DNA of 64,000 bases from JAEULH01 sp963746275 (GTDB lineage Bacteria; Pseudomonadota; Alphaproteobacteria; Rhodospirillales; Defluviicoccaceae), in NCBI GenBank assembly GCA_963746275.1, contig CAVVAX010000039.1:1-64000 (forward strand), given 5' to 3'. Every line of letters begins with the position of its first letter. Position 1 is the stretch's first letter. Below, piece after piece: positions 1-8,716 of this stretch. Made by a program: the position numbers and the translations under genes. The notes beneath the pieces are model-generated. The model saw nothing but the letters and a program-made list of their open reading frames with translations. It had not been told where the DNA came from and made no database searches.

Positions 1-908
1 TCGCGGCTGGGGCCACACCGGGCTATGCCCAGCAGTTCATCAACATCCTCACCGGGGGGACCAGCGGCGTCTACTACCCGCTCGGGAACGCGCTGTCTTC
101 GATCTATGCGAAGGCGATCCCGGCGGCCCGCGTCACCGTGCAGGCGACCAAGGCTTCGGTCGAGAACCTCAACCTGGTCCAGGCAGGGCGCGGCGAGGTG
201 GCGTTCACGCTGGGGGACTCGCTTACGTTCGCCGCCAAGGGCGACGCGGAGATGGGCTTCGCCAAGCCGCTGGATCAGGTCCGGACCATCGCCGCCATCT
301 ATCCCAACTACATCCAGATCATCGCCAGCCGCGAGTCGGGGATCAAGACGCTGGCCGACCTCAAGGGCAAGCGCGTCTCCGTCGGCGCGCCGAAGTCCGG
401 CACCGAGGTCAACGCCCGCACCGTCTTCGCCGCCGCCGGGCTCGGCTACGAGGACATGAGCGTCCAGTACCTGCCGTTCGGCGAATCGGTGGAGCTGATC
501 AAGAACCGCCAGCTCGACGCGACGCTGCAGTCGGCCGGGCTCGGCGTCGCCTCGATCCGCGACCTCGCCACCTCGGTGCCGATCACGGTCGTCTCGATCC
601 CGGCGGAGGTGGCCGACCGGATCGACGATCCGAGCTTCATCGCCACCACCATCCCCGCCGACACCTACGACGGCCAGGCGGAGGCGGTGCCGACGGTGGC
701 GATCAACAACTTCCTCGTCACCCGCGCCGACCTCGACGAGGACACCGTCTACGTCCTGACCAAGGCGATGTTCGAGAACTTGGCCGACCTGAAGGCGGCG
801 CATGCCGCGGCCGAGGTGATCGCGCTGGAGACGGCAACCAAGGGCTCGCCCGTGCCGCTGCATCCAGGCGCCGAGCGCTACTACCGCGAGAAGGGCACCC
901 TGAAATAG
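1..908 (+). CDS. TAXI-family TRAP transporter substrate-binding protein (5' end outside window)
   Basis: Periplasmic binding component of a tripartite ATP-independent transporter of the TAXI type. The reading frame is open from base 3 and the real start lies upstream. The visible protein begins near the end of a signal peptide (Ala-rich, then GYAQQF) and runs into the family hallmark ILTGGTSGVYYPLGNAL, with a second typical stretch SRESGIKTLADLKGKRVSVG further on. The C-terminal lobe is complete and ends KGTLK. The fused permease follows at once, as is normal for TAXI systems, so the two work together. The substrate cannot be read from the sequence; TAXI systems are generally linked to organic acids such as glutamate or dicarboxylates. 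Confidence 0.9.
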   Translation, partial: AAGATPGYAQQFINILTGGTSGVYYPLGNALSSIYAKAIPAARVTVQATKASVENLNLVQAGRGEVAFTLGDSLTFAAKGDAEMGFAKPLDQVRTIAAIYPNYIQIIASRESGIKTLADLKGKRVSVGAPKSGTEVNARTVFAAAGLGYEDMSVQYLPFGESVELIKNRQLDATLQSAGLGVASIRDLATSVPITVVSIPAEVADRIDDPSFIATTIPADTYDGQAEAVPTVAINNFLVTRADLDEDTVYVLTKAMFENLADLKAAHAAAEVIALETATKGSPVPLHPGAERYYREKGTLK

Positions 909-2995
909 CCACCTCCGGCCCGGCGGAGAGGGCGCCACCGCCGGCGGAGGCCGGAGGAACCCTCCCGGCCGCGCCGGCCGTCTCGCCGCCGGCCGACGTC
1001 TTCGCCTCGGGCCGGCCGCTGTTCTGGATCGCGCTCGCCTTCTGCGCCTTCCAGATCGTCACCGCTGCCTATTCGCCGCTGCCGAGCCAGATCGTTCGCG
1101 CCATTCACGTCGGCTTCCTTACGCTGACTGTCTTCGGCATCGCCGCCGAGCGGAGCGACTCCCTCGTTGCACGCGCAGCGCTGTGGGCGGCGGGGGCCAC
1201 GACCTTCGCGCTTGCCTTCTATCACTGGCTGTTCCAGGGCGAGCTCATCCTCCGCGCCGGGGATCCCTCCAGGCTCGATCTCCTCGTGGGAGCGGCGACG
1301 CTCGTCCTGCTGTTCGAGGCGGCGCGGCGGATCCTGGGCTCGGCGCTGCCGATCATCTGCCTCGCGTTCTTCCTCTATGCGCTCCTCGGCGAGTACCTGC
1401 CGCCGCCGCTCGCCCATCGCGGCTACGCGCTCTCCCAGGTCATCGACCAGTACGCCTTCGGCACCGAGGGCATCTACGGCATCCCGACCTACGTGTCCTC
1501 GACCTACATCTTCCTGTTCATCCTGTTCGGCAGCTTCCTCGAGCAGGCGGGGATGATCCGGCTGTTCACCGACGTGGCCTTGGGCACCGTCGGCCACACC
1601 AAGGGCGGGCCGGCGAAGGTGGCGGTGATCTCCTCGGCGCTGATGGGCACGGTCAGCGGCTCGGGCGTCGCCAACGTCGTCACCACCGGCCAGTTCACCA
1701 TCCCGTTGATGAAGCGCTTCGGCTACCGCGCCGAGTTCGCCGCCGCGGTGGAAGCCACCGCCAGCATGGGCGGGCAGATCATGCCGCCGGTGATGGGCGC
1801 GGTCGCCTTCATCATGGCCGAGACCCTGAACATCCCCTACGCGCGAGGTCTGCCTCGCTGCCCTGGTTCCGGCCATCCTGTACTTCGCGACGGCCCTGTG
1901 GATGGTCCATCTCGAGGCCGGCCGGCGCGGCCTCGTCGGCATCCCCCGCGAGGACTGCCCGAGCGCCCTCGCGGCGATCCGCGCCCAGGGCCACCTCGTC
2001 CTCCCGCTGGCCGCCCTCGTCTACCTGCTGTTCGCCGGCTACACGCCGCTGTTTGCCGGCACCGTGGGCTTGGCGCTGACGGCGGTGCTGATCTTCGGCA
2101 GCGGCATCTCGGCCCGGCTCGGCGCGCTGGGCTGGCGGGTGCTCTTCTGGATGCTCCTCGGCATCGTCTCGGCGTCGTTCTTCCGCTACGGCATCGACGT
2201 GATGGTCGGGCTGATCGCGCTCCTGGTCGCCGCTCAACCTCACCGCCGCGCGGCGGGCGCAGAACGCTCCGGGTCGCCGTCCGCGGCATGGTCGAGGGCG
2301 CGCGCAACGCCCTGCCGGTCGGCATCGCTTGCGCGCTGGTGGGCATCATCATCGGCACCATGACGCTGACCGGCCTCGCCGGCGTGGCGACGCAAGCGAT
2401 CGTGGCGCTGGGCCGCGACAGCCTGTTCCTCAGCTTAGGCCTGACCATGCTCGTCTGCCTGGTGCTCGGCATGGGGATCCCCACCATCCCCAACTACATC
2501 ATCGTCTCGTCGCTGGTCGGGCCGGTGCTGCTGAAGCTCGGCGTGCCGCTGATTATCTCCCACTTCTTCGTCTTCTACTTCGGAATCATGGCCGACCTGA
2601 CGCCGCCGGTGGCTTTGGCCGTGTTCGCCGCCTCGGCCATCGCCCGCTCGGCGCCGCTGCGCACCGGCATCGAGGCCGTGCGCGTTGCCATCGCCGGCTT
2701 CGTCGTCCCCTACATGGCGGTCTACGACAACGCGCTGATGCTGCAGACGGACGATGTCGCCGACACCATCTACGTCATCGTGAAGGCCTTGCTCGCGATC
2801 GGGCTGTGGGGCGCCGCGGCCATCGGCCATCTGTTCGTGCCGCTGCTCTGGTGGGAGCGGCTGCTGGCGATGGCGGCAGCCTTTTTCCTCGTCGTTGCCC
2901 TGCCGGTCACCGACAGCATCGGTCTGGCGCTGGGAGCGCTCGCGGCGGCGATCCACTTCTGGCGGGGCCGCCAGGCGGCGGTCATGGGTGGCTGA
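905..2995 (+). CDS. TRAP transporter fused 4TM/12TM permease, frameshifted
   Basis: Inner-membrane permease (small and large TRAP subunits fused) partnering the preceding binding protein. Protein similarity runs in one frame from about 920 to 1840, moves frame near 1843 (four bases gcgc where three are expected, before EVCLAALVPA), and returns to the first frame near 2235 (before LTARG and VAVRGMVEGARNAL). Family stretches visible are LMGTVSGSGVANVVTTGQFT, MGGQIMPPVMGAVAFIMAE and LVLGMGIPTIPNYIIV. Many hydrophobic helices are evident. No normal start codon is visible just after the upstream stop, so the start is unresolved and 905 is only the beginning of the open frame. The stop overlaps the next ATG (TGATG). 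The two shifts are probably single-base insertions; otherwise the gene is dead. Confidence 0.85.
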   Translation: MATSGPAERAPPPAEAGGTLPAAPAVSPPADVFASGRPLFWIALAFCAFQIVTAAYSPLPSQIVRAIHVGFLTLTVFGIAAERSDSLVARAALWAAGATTFALAFYHWLFQGELILRAGDPSRLDLLVGAATLVLLFEAARRILGSALPIICLAFFLYALLGEYLPPPLAHRGYALSQVIDQYAFGTEGIYGIPTYVSSTYIFLFILFGSFLEQAGMIRLFTDVALGTVGHTKGGPAKVAVISSALMGTVSGSGVANVVTTGQFTIPLMKRFGYRAEFAAAVEATASMGGQIMPPVMGAVAFIMAETLNIPYARGLPRCPGSGHPVLRDGPVDGPSRGRPARPRRHPPRGLPERPRGDPRPGPPRPPAGRPRLPAVRRLHAAVCRHRGLGADGGADLRQRHLGPARRAGLAGALLDAPRHRLGVVLPLRHRRDGRADRAPGRRSTSPPRGGRRTLRVAVRGMVEGARNALPVGIACALVGIIIGTMTLTGLAGVATQAIVALGRDSLFLSLGLTMLVCLVLGMGIPTIPNYIIVSSLVGPVLLKLGVPLIISHFFVFYFGIMADLTPPVALAVFAASAIARSAPLRTGIEAVRVAIAGFVVPYMAVYDNALMLQTDDVADTIYVIVKALLAIGLWGAAAIGHLFVPLLWWERLLAMAAAFFLVVALPVTDSIGLALGALAAAIHFWRGRQAAVMGG

Positions 2996-3438
2996 TGCCG
3001 CTGTGTCTTGCCGCCGGCGCGCTTCTCGTTGCCATCGAGGCCGAGGCGTTCACGCTGAGCTGGACCCACTCCGTCGAGAAGACCCTCTGGCGCGAGGACT
3101 GGCGGGTGGCGGGCGAGACACTGGTCCTCGACGAGGCGCGGGTGGCCGGCAGCGGCGCCGGCATGGAGCCGCCGGCCGATGCCCGCCTCGAAGGCGGCGC
3201 CTGGCGCTACCGGCCGAACCTCCCACCCCTGCAGCGCTTGCGCCTCGCCCATTCCGAATTCGCAAGTGACTACAGCCTGTGTTGGAGCGACAACTGTGAA
3301 TTGCTTGCAACGCTCGTCGACCACGAACAAGCTGCCGTGGAGGTTTTCCCTTGCGGGGCGACGGGACGTTCCGCCACGGCGGCGGGCGGCGCGGCCCCGC
3401 CCGCGGCGAGCGCCGGCGCGAGGGAGGTGACGAGATGA
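2995..3438 (+). CDS. DUF1850 domain protein
   Basis: Protein of 147 residues. Its core matches DUF1850, a small family found beside TAXI TRAP transporters: it has the pattern LSWTHSVEKTLWREDW and, later, a paired-Cys segment CWSDNCELL. Its biochemical role is unknown; gene neighbourhood suggests a transporter accessory factor. The start ATG overlaps the permease stop (TGATG) and its own stop overlaps the start of the acyl-CoA dehydrogenase (ATGA), so all are probably translated from one transcript. The last 30 or so residues are Ala/Gly-rich and low complexity. Confidence 0.8.
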   Translation: MPLCLAAGALLVAIEAEAFTLSWTHSVEKTLWREDWRVAGETLVLDEARVAGSGAGMEPPADARLEGGAWRYRPNLPPLQRLRLAHSEFASDYSLCWSDNCELLATLVDHEQAAVEVFPCGATGRSATAAGGAAPPAASAGAREVTR

Positions 3439-4637
3439 GAGGCGAAGACGGCGGCCCTTTGGCCGCGGTGTTCCAGTGGGACGATCCGTTCCTGCTGGAC
3501 GAACAGTTGAGCGACGAGGAGCGCATGGTCGCGCGGACCGCGCGCGACTACGCCCGCGACCGGCTGATGCCGCGCATCCTGCTCGCCAACCGCCATGAGC
3601 ACTTCGACGTCGAGATCATGCGCGAGATGGGCAGCCTCGGCCTGCTCGGCCCAACCATCCCGGCCGAGTACGGCGGCGCCGGCGTCAACTACGTCTGCTA
3701 TGGCCTGGCTGCGCGGCAGATCGAACAGGTCGACAGCGGCTATCGCTCGGCGATGAGCGTCCAGTCGTCGCTGGTGATGTTCCCGATCTACACCTACGGC
3801 ACCGAGGCGCAGCGGCAGAGATACCTGCCGCGGCTGGCGACCGGCGAGCTGATCGGCTGCTTCGGCCTGACCGAGCCCGACCACGGCTCGGATCCTGGCG
3901 GCATGCGCTCGCGGGCGACCCGGGCGCCGGGCGGCTACGTGCTGACCGGCACCAAGTCGTGGATCACGAACTCGCCCATCGCCGACGTCATGGTGGTCTG
4001 GGCCAAGCTCGACGGCGTCATCCGCGGCTTCCTTTTGGAGCGCGGGATGGAGGGCCTGGAGACGCCGAAGATCGAGGGCAAGTTCTCGATGCGCGCCTCG
4101 CCCACCGGGCAGATCGTCATGGACAAGGTGTTCGTGCCCGAGGAAAACATCCTGCCCGAGATCGGCGGCCTCTCGGGGCCCTTCGGCTGCCTGAACAAGG
4201 CCCGCTACGGCATCGCCTGGGGGGCCCTCGGCGCCGCCGAATTCTGCTGGCATGCGGCTCGCCAGTACGTCCTCGACCGCACCCAGTTCGGCCGCCCGCT
4301 CGCCGCCAACCAGCTCATCCAGCGCAAGCTCGCCGACATGCAGACGGAGATCGCCATCGGCCTGCAGGCGTGCCTCCGGGCGGGGCGGATGCTGGACGCG
4401 GCCTGCTGCTCGCCGGAGACGATCTCGCTGATCAAGCGCAACTCGTGCGGCAAGGCGCTGGACATCGCCAGGGCGGCGCGGGACATGCACGGCGGCAACG
4501 GCATCGTCGACGAGTACCACGTCATTCGCCACGTGATGAACCTGGAGACGGTCAACACCTACGAAGGCACCCACGACATCCACGCCCTGATCCTCGGCCG
4601 CGCGCAGACGGGGATCCAGGCCTTCACCAGCGGCTGA
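3435..4637 (+). CDS. gcdH: Glutaryl-CoA dehydrogenase
   Basis: FAD enzyme of 400 residues that oxidises and decarboxylates glutaryl-CoA to crotonyl-CoA in lysine, tryptophan and glutarate degradation. It has the acyl-CoA dehydrogenase fold. The stretches YRSAMSVQSSLVMFPIYTYG and GCFGLTEPDHGSDPGGM are characteristic of the GcdH branch, and the catalytic base is the Glu in NTYEGTHDIH (about residue 377). The chosen ATG has a good ribosome site (GGAGG) and overlaps the DUF1850 stop as ATGA. Overlap with a TRAP operon suggests, as inference, that the transporter brings in glutarate or a related diacid. The gene shows no frame break. Confidence 0.93.
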   Translation: MRGEDGGPLAAVFQWDDPFLLDEQLSDEERMVARTARDYARDRLMPRILLANRHEHFDVEIMREMGSLGLLGPTIPAEYGGAGVNYVCYGLAARQIEQVDSGYRSAMSVQSSLVMFPIYTYGTEAQRQRYLPRLATGELIGCFGLTEPDHGSDPGGMRSRATRAPGGYVLTGTKSWITNSPIADVMVVWAKLDGVIRGFLLERGMEGLETPKIEGKFSMRASPTGQIVMDKVFVPEENILPEIGGLSGPFGCLNKARYGIAWGALGAAEFCWHAARQYVLDRTQFGRPLAANQLIQRKLADMQTEIAIGLQACLRAGRMLDAACCSPETISLIKRNSCGKALDIARAARDMHGGNGIVDEYHVIRHVMNLETVNTYEGTHDIHALILGRAQTGIQAFTSG

Positions 4638-4738
4638 ACGGGCGAAGCACCCTCGCCTTAGGGCGGATCCATGGATCGCCGCCCGCGTCGCTACGCTCTC
4701 GGTCGGGATGACGAAGTGTAGTTAATGGAAAGAGAGAG

Positions 4739-4836
4739 CCGTCATTGCGAGGAGGCGAATGCCGACGAAGCCATCCAGTGCCGATCGTTAATGGATAGCC
4801 ACCCGCGTCGCTTCGCTCGCGGCCCGCGATGACGAC
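4739..4836. repeat. Dispersed intergenic repeat, copy 1
   Basis: A short imperfect palindromic element beginning gtcattgcgaggaggcgaat and ending in tcgcggcccgcgatgacg. Related copies lie near 29000-29085 and 41458-41543. A shorter related piece occupies about 4660-4715 (cgccgcccgcgtcgctacgc). All copies are intergenic. It resembles the common GAGG-CGAAG/CTTCG-CCTC class of REP-like repeats. No protein is encoded. It sits downstream of gcdH and could act as a transcript end or simply be a mobile intergenic unit. Confidence 0.7.
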
Positions 4837-4847
4837 CTTGCTTGGCG

Positions 4848-5719
4848 TCAGCGCAACAGGCGGATCAGGCTGGAGGTGTCCCAGCGGCCGCCGCCCATCT
4901 CCTGGATGCGGGCGTAGAACTGGTCGACCACCGCGGTGACGGGCAGCGACGGCGCCGTTGCGCCGGGCCTCGTCGAGGACGATGGCGAAGTCCTTGCGCA
5001 TCCAGTCGACGGCGAAGCCGAAGTCGAACCGGTCCTCCAGCATCGTCGCCGCCCGGTTGTCCATCTGCCAGGACTGGGCCGCGCCCTTGGAGATGACCTC
5101 GACGACGTGGGCCGCGTCGAGGCCGGCGTGCTCGGCGAACGCCAGCGCCTCCGAGAGCGCCTGAACCAGGCCGCCGATGCAGATCTGGTTGACCATCTTG
5201 GTGAGCTGGCCGCTGCCGGACGGCCCCATCAGCGTCACCGCCCGGGCGTAGGCGCGGATCACCGGCTCGGCCTTCGCGAAGGGTTCCGGCTCGCCGCCGA
5301 CCATCACCGTCAGCGCCCCGTTCTCGGCGCCGGCCTGGCCGCCGGAGACGGGCGCGTCGAGGACGTGCAGCGAGCGCTCCGCGGCCACCGCGGCGAGCTC
5401 GCGCGCGACCTTAGCCGAGGCGGTGGTGTGGTCGACGATGATCGTGCCGGAGCTAGCGCCGGCGAGGATGCCGTCGTCGCCGAGCATGACCTGGCGGAGG
5501 TCGTCGTCGTTGCCGACGCAGGCGAAGACGAAGTCTGCCTTGCTGGCGGCGGCGGCCGGCGTCGGCGCTGAAGCACCGCCATGGCGGTCAACCCAGGCGT
5601 CGGCCTTTGCCCGGGTGCGGTTGTAGACGACGACGCCGTGGCCGGCCCTGGCGAGGTGACCAGCCATCGGGAAAGCCCATGACCCCAAGGCCGACGAAGG
5701 CGGTGCGAAGCCCGGACAT
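4848..5719 (-). CDS. NAD-binding 3-hydroxyisobutyrate dehydrogenase-family oxidoreductase, frameshifted
   Basis: Beta-hydroxyacid dehydrogenase of about 289 residues once two single-base insertions are allowed for (near 5674, just after GLGVMGFP, and near 4950, after LDEARRNGA). The N-terminus MSGLRTAFVGLGVMGFP is the dinucleotide-binding loop. The family signature DAPVSGGQAGAENGALTVM is present, and the catalytic Lys lies in KMVNQICIGG. The C-terminus is readable in the third frame and ends SSLIRLLR. The substrate is not determined; 3-hydroxyisobutyrate, tartronate semialdehyde and related acids are family substrates. It lies 14 bases downstream of the phosphatase gene on the same strand, so the two are probably co-transcribed. 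Confidence 0.85.
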
Positions 5720-5733
5720 GTGTTTCTCCAGTG

Positions 5734-6619
5734 TCAGGCGGGCAGATCGAGCGAGGCCTTGAGCCCGCGCCAGCAGGCGTGGTTCGGCGCGAGCAACAGC
5801 GTCGTCTCCAGGATCGAAGGCAGCGGCCGGTAGACCCGGTCGGCCTCGCGGCCGGCGTCGGTGACCAGCGCCACCCCGCCCGCCTCGCGGTAGATCAGGA
5901 CGCCGGCGGCGTGGTCCCAGGGCTTCAGCCGGGTGTAGGCGGCGAAGTCGAGCCGGCCCGACGGCCAGGTCCATGTACTCCCGGCCGGTGCAGCCATAGC
6001 GCACGAGCCGCGGCCCCGGCATCCCGAGGCCCGCCTTCACCCGCTCCTTCAGCCGCTTGGTCCAGCGGTGACCGAGCGAGCCGGTCATCTGCGCCAGCGA
6101 CTTCGGCGCCGGCAGGCGCAGGCGGCGGCGCTCCAGAGCCGTGTCGAGCCAGGTGCCCTCGCCTTCCCTCGCCCAGACGGTGACGTCGGCCACGGGATCA
6201 AGGATCCAGCCGGCGCGGATCTCGCCGCCGGTGCAGTAGCCGATGATGACGGCGAAGCAGGCCTTGCCGTTGGCGAAGTTGTTGGTGCCGTCCACCGGGT
6301 CGATCAACCAGACCGGGGCGCTGCCGCCGAGCGCCTCGAGCACCGACGCATCTGCGTCCACCGCCTCCTCGCCGACGACGGCGCTGCCCGGGGCGAGGGC
6401 CACCAGCGCCTCGGCCAAGGCCCGCTCGGCCTCGGTGTCGGCGACGGTGACCAGATCTTTCGGTCCGCGCTTTTCGGCGATGTCGGACGCGGCGAGGTTG
6501 CCGAACCGCGGCATGATCTCGCTCGCCGCGACGCGGCGCATGATCGCGATCACCTTGTCGGTGTCAGGGGCGCTCGGCAAAACGGGATCCTCTGCAACGC
6601 GAGTCCAACGGCCGCTCAT
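5734..6619 (-). CDS. Inositol monophosphatase-family protein, frameshifted
   Basis: Mg-dependent sugar-phosphatase fold. Visible motifs in order: GEEAVD (metal-binding acids), DPVDGTNNFANGKACFAV (the DPxDGT signature) and WDHAAG near the C-terminus. One extra base near 5960 splits the frame after GREYMDLAVG; the remainder LDFAAYTRLKPWDHAAGVLI reads in the next frame. Corrected length is about 294 residues, slightly long for the family. Substrate could be inositol phosphate, histidinol phosphate or 3'-phosphoadenosine 5'-phosphate; the sequence alone does not decide. Its ATG overlaps the stop of the preceding small gene (ATGA), indicating coupled translation. Confidence 0.85.
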
Positions 6620-6888
6620 GACGGCGCATGGATCTCACGGCTCTTATGGTAGCCCTCGGCCAGATCGGCAATCATCCGCCGGATCTCGGCGTCGCCGACC
6701 GAGCGTTCGAGCAGCGCGCGGGTGAGAACGCAGCAGAAGGCCACCGCCTCGCCCTTGCCGTTCAGATCGAAGCGGGCGGCGATCTCCGCCAGCCCGTCGT
6801 GGATCTCGCGCCGCGCCATGACGTTGAGCTGGGTCTTGATCGTGCGCTGCCGGCTCCGCCAGCGCTGCTGCAGCCGTGCTGTTGCCAT
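6616..6888 (-). CDS. Small protein, possible ribbon-helix-helix regulator
   Basis: Protein of 90 residues with a basic N-terminus. The pattern (basic segment, short strand KTQLNVMA, helix REIHDGLAEIAARFDL, turn NGKGEA, second helix) is compatible with a ribbon-helix-helix DNA-binding fold, but I do not recognise a named family. The start ATG is preceded within a few bases by a perfect 16-bp palindrome that covers the ribosome-site region, which would suit self-repression. It is the first gene of a run with the phosphatase and the oxidoreductase downstream (ATGA overlap with the phosphatase). The function is inference only. Confidence 0.6.
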   Translation of the reverse strand: MATARLQQRWRSRQRTIKTQLNVMARREIHDGLAEIAARFDLNGKGEAVAFCCVLTRALLERSVGDAEIRRMIADLAEGYHKSREIHAPS

Positions 6889-6891
6889 GGA

Positions 6892-6907
6892 TATCTACTA
6901 GTAGATA
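6892..6907. promoter_or_regulatory. Perfect 16-bp palindrome at the start of the small gene
   Basis: TATCTACTAGTAGATA is fully self-complementary and AT-rich in a roughly 68 percent GC region. On the minus strand it ends three bases before the ATG of the small gene at 6888, so a bound protein would cover the ribosome-binding region and probably the transcription start. It is a strong candidate operator; the obvious candidate ligand is the adjacent small basic protein. Confidence 0.55.
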
Positions 6908-7046
6908 CCGCGGGCCGGCACAAGCGGCGTCTACTTCACGCCTTGCATGGACCCGCGGACCAAGTCTGCGGGTGACGAAGAAGGGGTTTGCAGCGGGACA
7001 GCCCCGCACGGCCGAGTTGATGACGCGTCCGTGGGCCGATCACTCT

Positions 7047-8363
7047 CTACGACAGCCGCCGGGCCAGCCTGGCGGCATCGTCAGCGTCCATCCGCACCTT
7101 CAGCCGCACAACCTCGTCGGCATCTTCGCGGGAGACGACCTGGCCGTGGCGATAGACCCAGGCCAGCGACTCGCCGTCGCTCGCCGGCAGCGAAACGTCG
7201 ACCAGCGAGGCGGACGCCGCCAGCCGTTCGTCGAGAACCACGAGCAAGCGGTCGCAGCCCTCGCCGGTCTTCGCCGACACCAGAACCGCGGGGGCATTGC
7301 CCCGGGCGATCCGGTTGGCCATCACCTCCACCTCGTCGCCCGTGAGGAGATCGGCCTTGTTCAGCACCTCGATCAGCTCGCCCTCGACCACCCGGGTCAG
7401 GCCCATGCTGCGCAGCACACCGTGGACGTCCTCCTTCTGCTCCTCGCTCTCCGGATGGGCGATGTCGCGGACATGAACGACGGCGTCGGCCTCGACCACC
7501 TCTTCCAGGGTGGCGCGGAAGGCCTCGACCAGCTCATGCGGCAGATCGGAGATGAAACCGACGGTGTCGGACAGGATCGCCGTCCGCCCCGACGGCAAGG
7601 CCAGCGCCCGCATGGTCGGATCCAGCGTCGCGAAGAGCTGGTCCTGGGCCACGACCTCGGCGCGGGTGAGCCGGTTGAAGAGCGTCGACTTCCCGGCGTT
7701 GGTGTAGCCGACCAGCGCGACCACCGGGTACGGCACCCGCCGCCTCGCCTGGCGGTGCAGCGCCCGGGTCCGCCGGACCGACTTGAGCTGCTGGCGGATG
7801 CGGGTGATCCGCTCGCCGATCAGCCGGCGGTCGGTCTCGATCTGCGCCTCGCCCGGGCCGCCCATGAAGCCGAAGCCGCCGCGCTGCCGCTCGAGGTGGG
7901 TCCAGCTGCGCACCAAGCGGCTGCGCTGGTAGATCAGCGCCGCCAGCTCCACCTGCAGCCGGCCCTCGGCGGTCCGCGCCCGGGCGCCGAAGATCTCGAG
8001 GATCAGCCCGGTGCGGTCGACGACCTTCGCCTTCCACGCCCTCTCCAGGTTGCGCTGCTGGACCGGCGAGAGCGCGGCGTCCAGGACCACGACCGGGGTC
8101 TGGCCGCCGCTGTCCTCGCTCTGCTCCTCGATGAGCTCGGCGAACCGCTCCACCGTGCCGGTGCCGAGCAACGTGCCCGGGCGGACGGACGACAGGCTGA
8201 CAACTTCGGCAGCCGTCACCTCCAGGCCGATGGCCTCGGCCAGGCCCACCGCCTCGGCGAGCCTCGCCTCCGGCGGACGCGCTCGCCCGGCCTCCGACTT
8301 CAGAGCGGGATGGATGACGATGCAGCTGTCGGCTTTGCCCCGAGGGCGGTGATCCCTAGCCAC
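7047..8363 (-). CDS. hflX: GTPase HflX
   Basis: Ribosome-associated GTPase of 438 residues that can split or rescue stalled ribosomes. Domains in order: N-terminal HflX domain, glycine-rich linker GGFGFMGGPGEAQIETDRR, then the G domain with G1 GYTNAGKST, G3 DTVGF and G4 NKAD. The start is a GTG with a GAGGG ribosome site just upstream. It lies directly downstream of hfq on the same strand (32 bases apart), the classic hfq-hflX arrangement. No frame breaks. Confidence 0.95.
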   Translation of the reverse strand: MARDHRPRGKADSCIVIHPALKSEAGRARPPEARLAEAVGLAEAIGLEVTAAEVVSLSSVRPGTLLGTGTVERFAELIEEQSEDSGGQTPVVVLDAALSPVQQRNLERAWKAKVVDRTGLILEIFGARARTAEGRLQVELAALIYQRSRLVRSWTHLERQRGGFGFMGGPGEAQIETDRRLIGERITRIRQQLKSVRRTRALHRQARRRVPYPVVALVGYTNAGKSTLFNRLTRAEVVAQDQLFATLDPTMRALALPSGRTAILSDTVGFISDLPHELVEAFRATLEEVVEADAVVHVRDIAHPESEEQKEDVHGVLRSMGLTRVVEGELIEVLNKADLLTGDEVEVMANRIARGNAPAVLVSAKTGEGCDRLLVVLDERLAASASLVDVSLPASDGESLAWVYRHGQVVSREDADEVVRLKVRMDADDAARLARRLS

Positions 8364-8395
8364 CGTCCCTCGTCATCGGGCTGAACTGGGGCGGC

Positions 8396-8647
8396 TCACG
8401 CCGTGGTCGCCTCCTTGTCCGGCTCGAAGAGCTGGATTTGCACCGAAGGCATGACGGTGGAAATGGCGTGCTTGTAGACGAGCTGCGTATGACCGTCGCG
8501 GCGCAGAAGCACAGAGAACTGGTCGAACCAAGTCACGATCCCCTGAAGCTTGACGCCATTGACCAGGAATATGGTGACGGGCGTCTTGTTCTTGCGGATG
8601 TGGTTGAGGAACACGTCCTGGACATTTTGTGATTTTTCCGAGGACAT
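8396..8647 (-). CDS. hfq: RNA chaperone Hfq
   Basis: Sm-like RNA chaperone of 83 residues, forming a hexamer that pairs small RNAs with mRNAs. The Sm1 region (VTIFLVNGVKLQGIVTWFD) and Sm2 region (YKHAISTVMPS) are intact, and the C-terminal tail is short as usual in Alphaproteobacteria. ATG start with an AGGGG ribosome site. Precedes hflX. Its presence is relevant to the candidate small RNA at 21086-21194. Confidence 0.97.
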   Translation of the reverse strand: MSSEKSQNVQDVFLNHIRKNKTPVTIFLVNGVKLQGIVTWFDQFSVLLRRDGHTQLVYKHAISTVMPSVQIQLFEPDKEATTA

Positions 8648-8716
8648 AGGCCTACCCCTCTTTTCGTTGTTCGCCGCTGTTGCTGGATAAACAAATGAGT
8701 ACGTCGCTCTCGCCGC

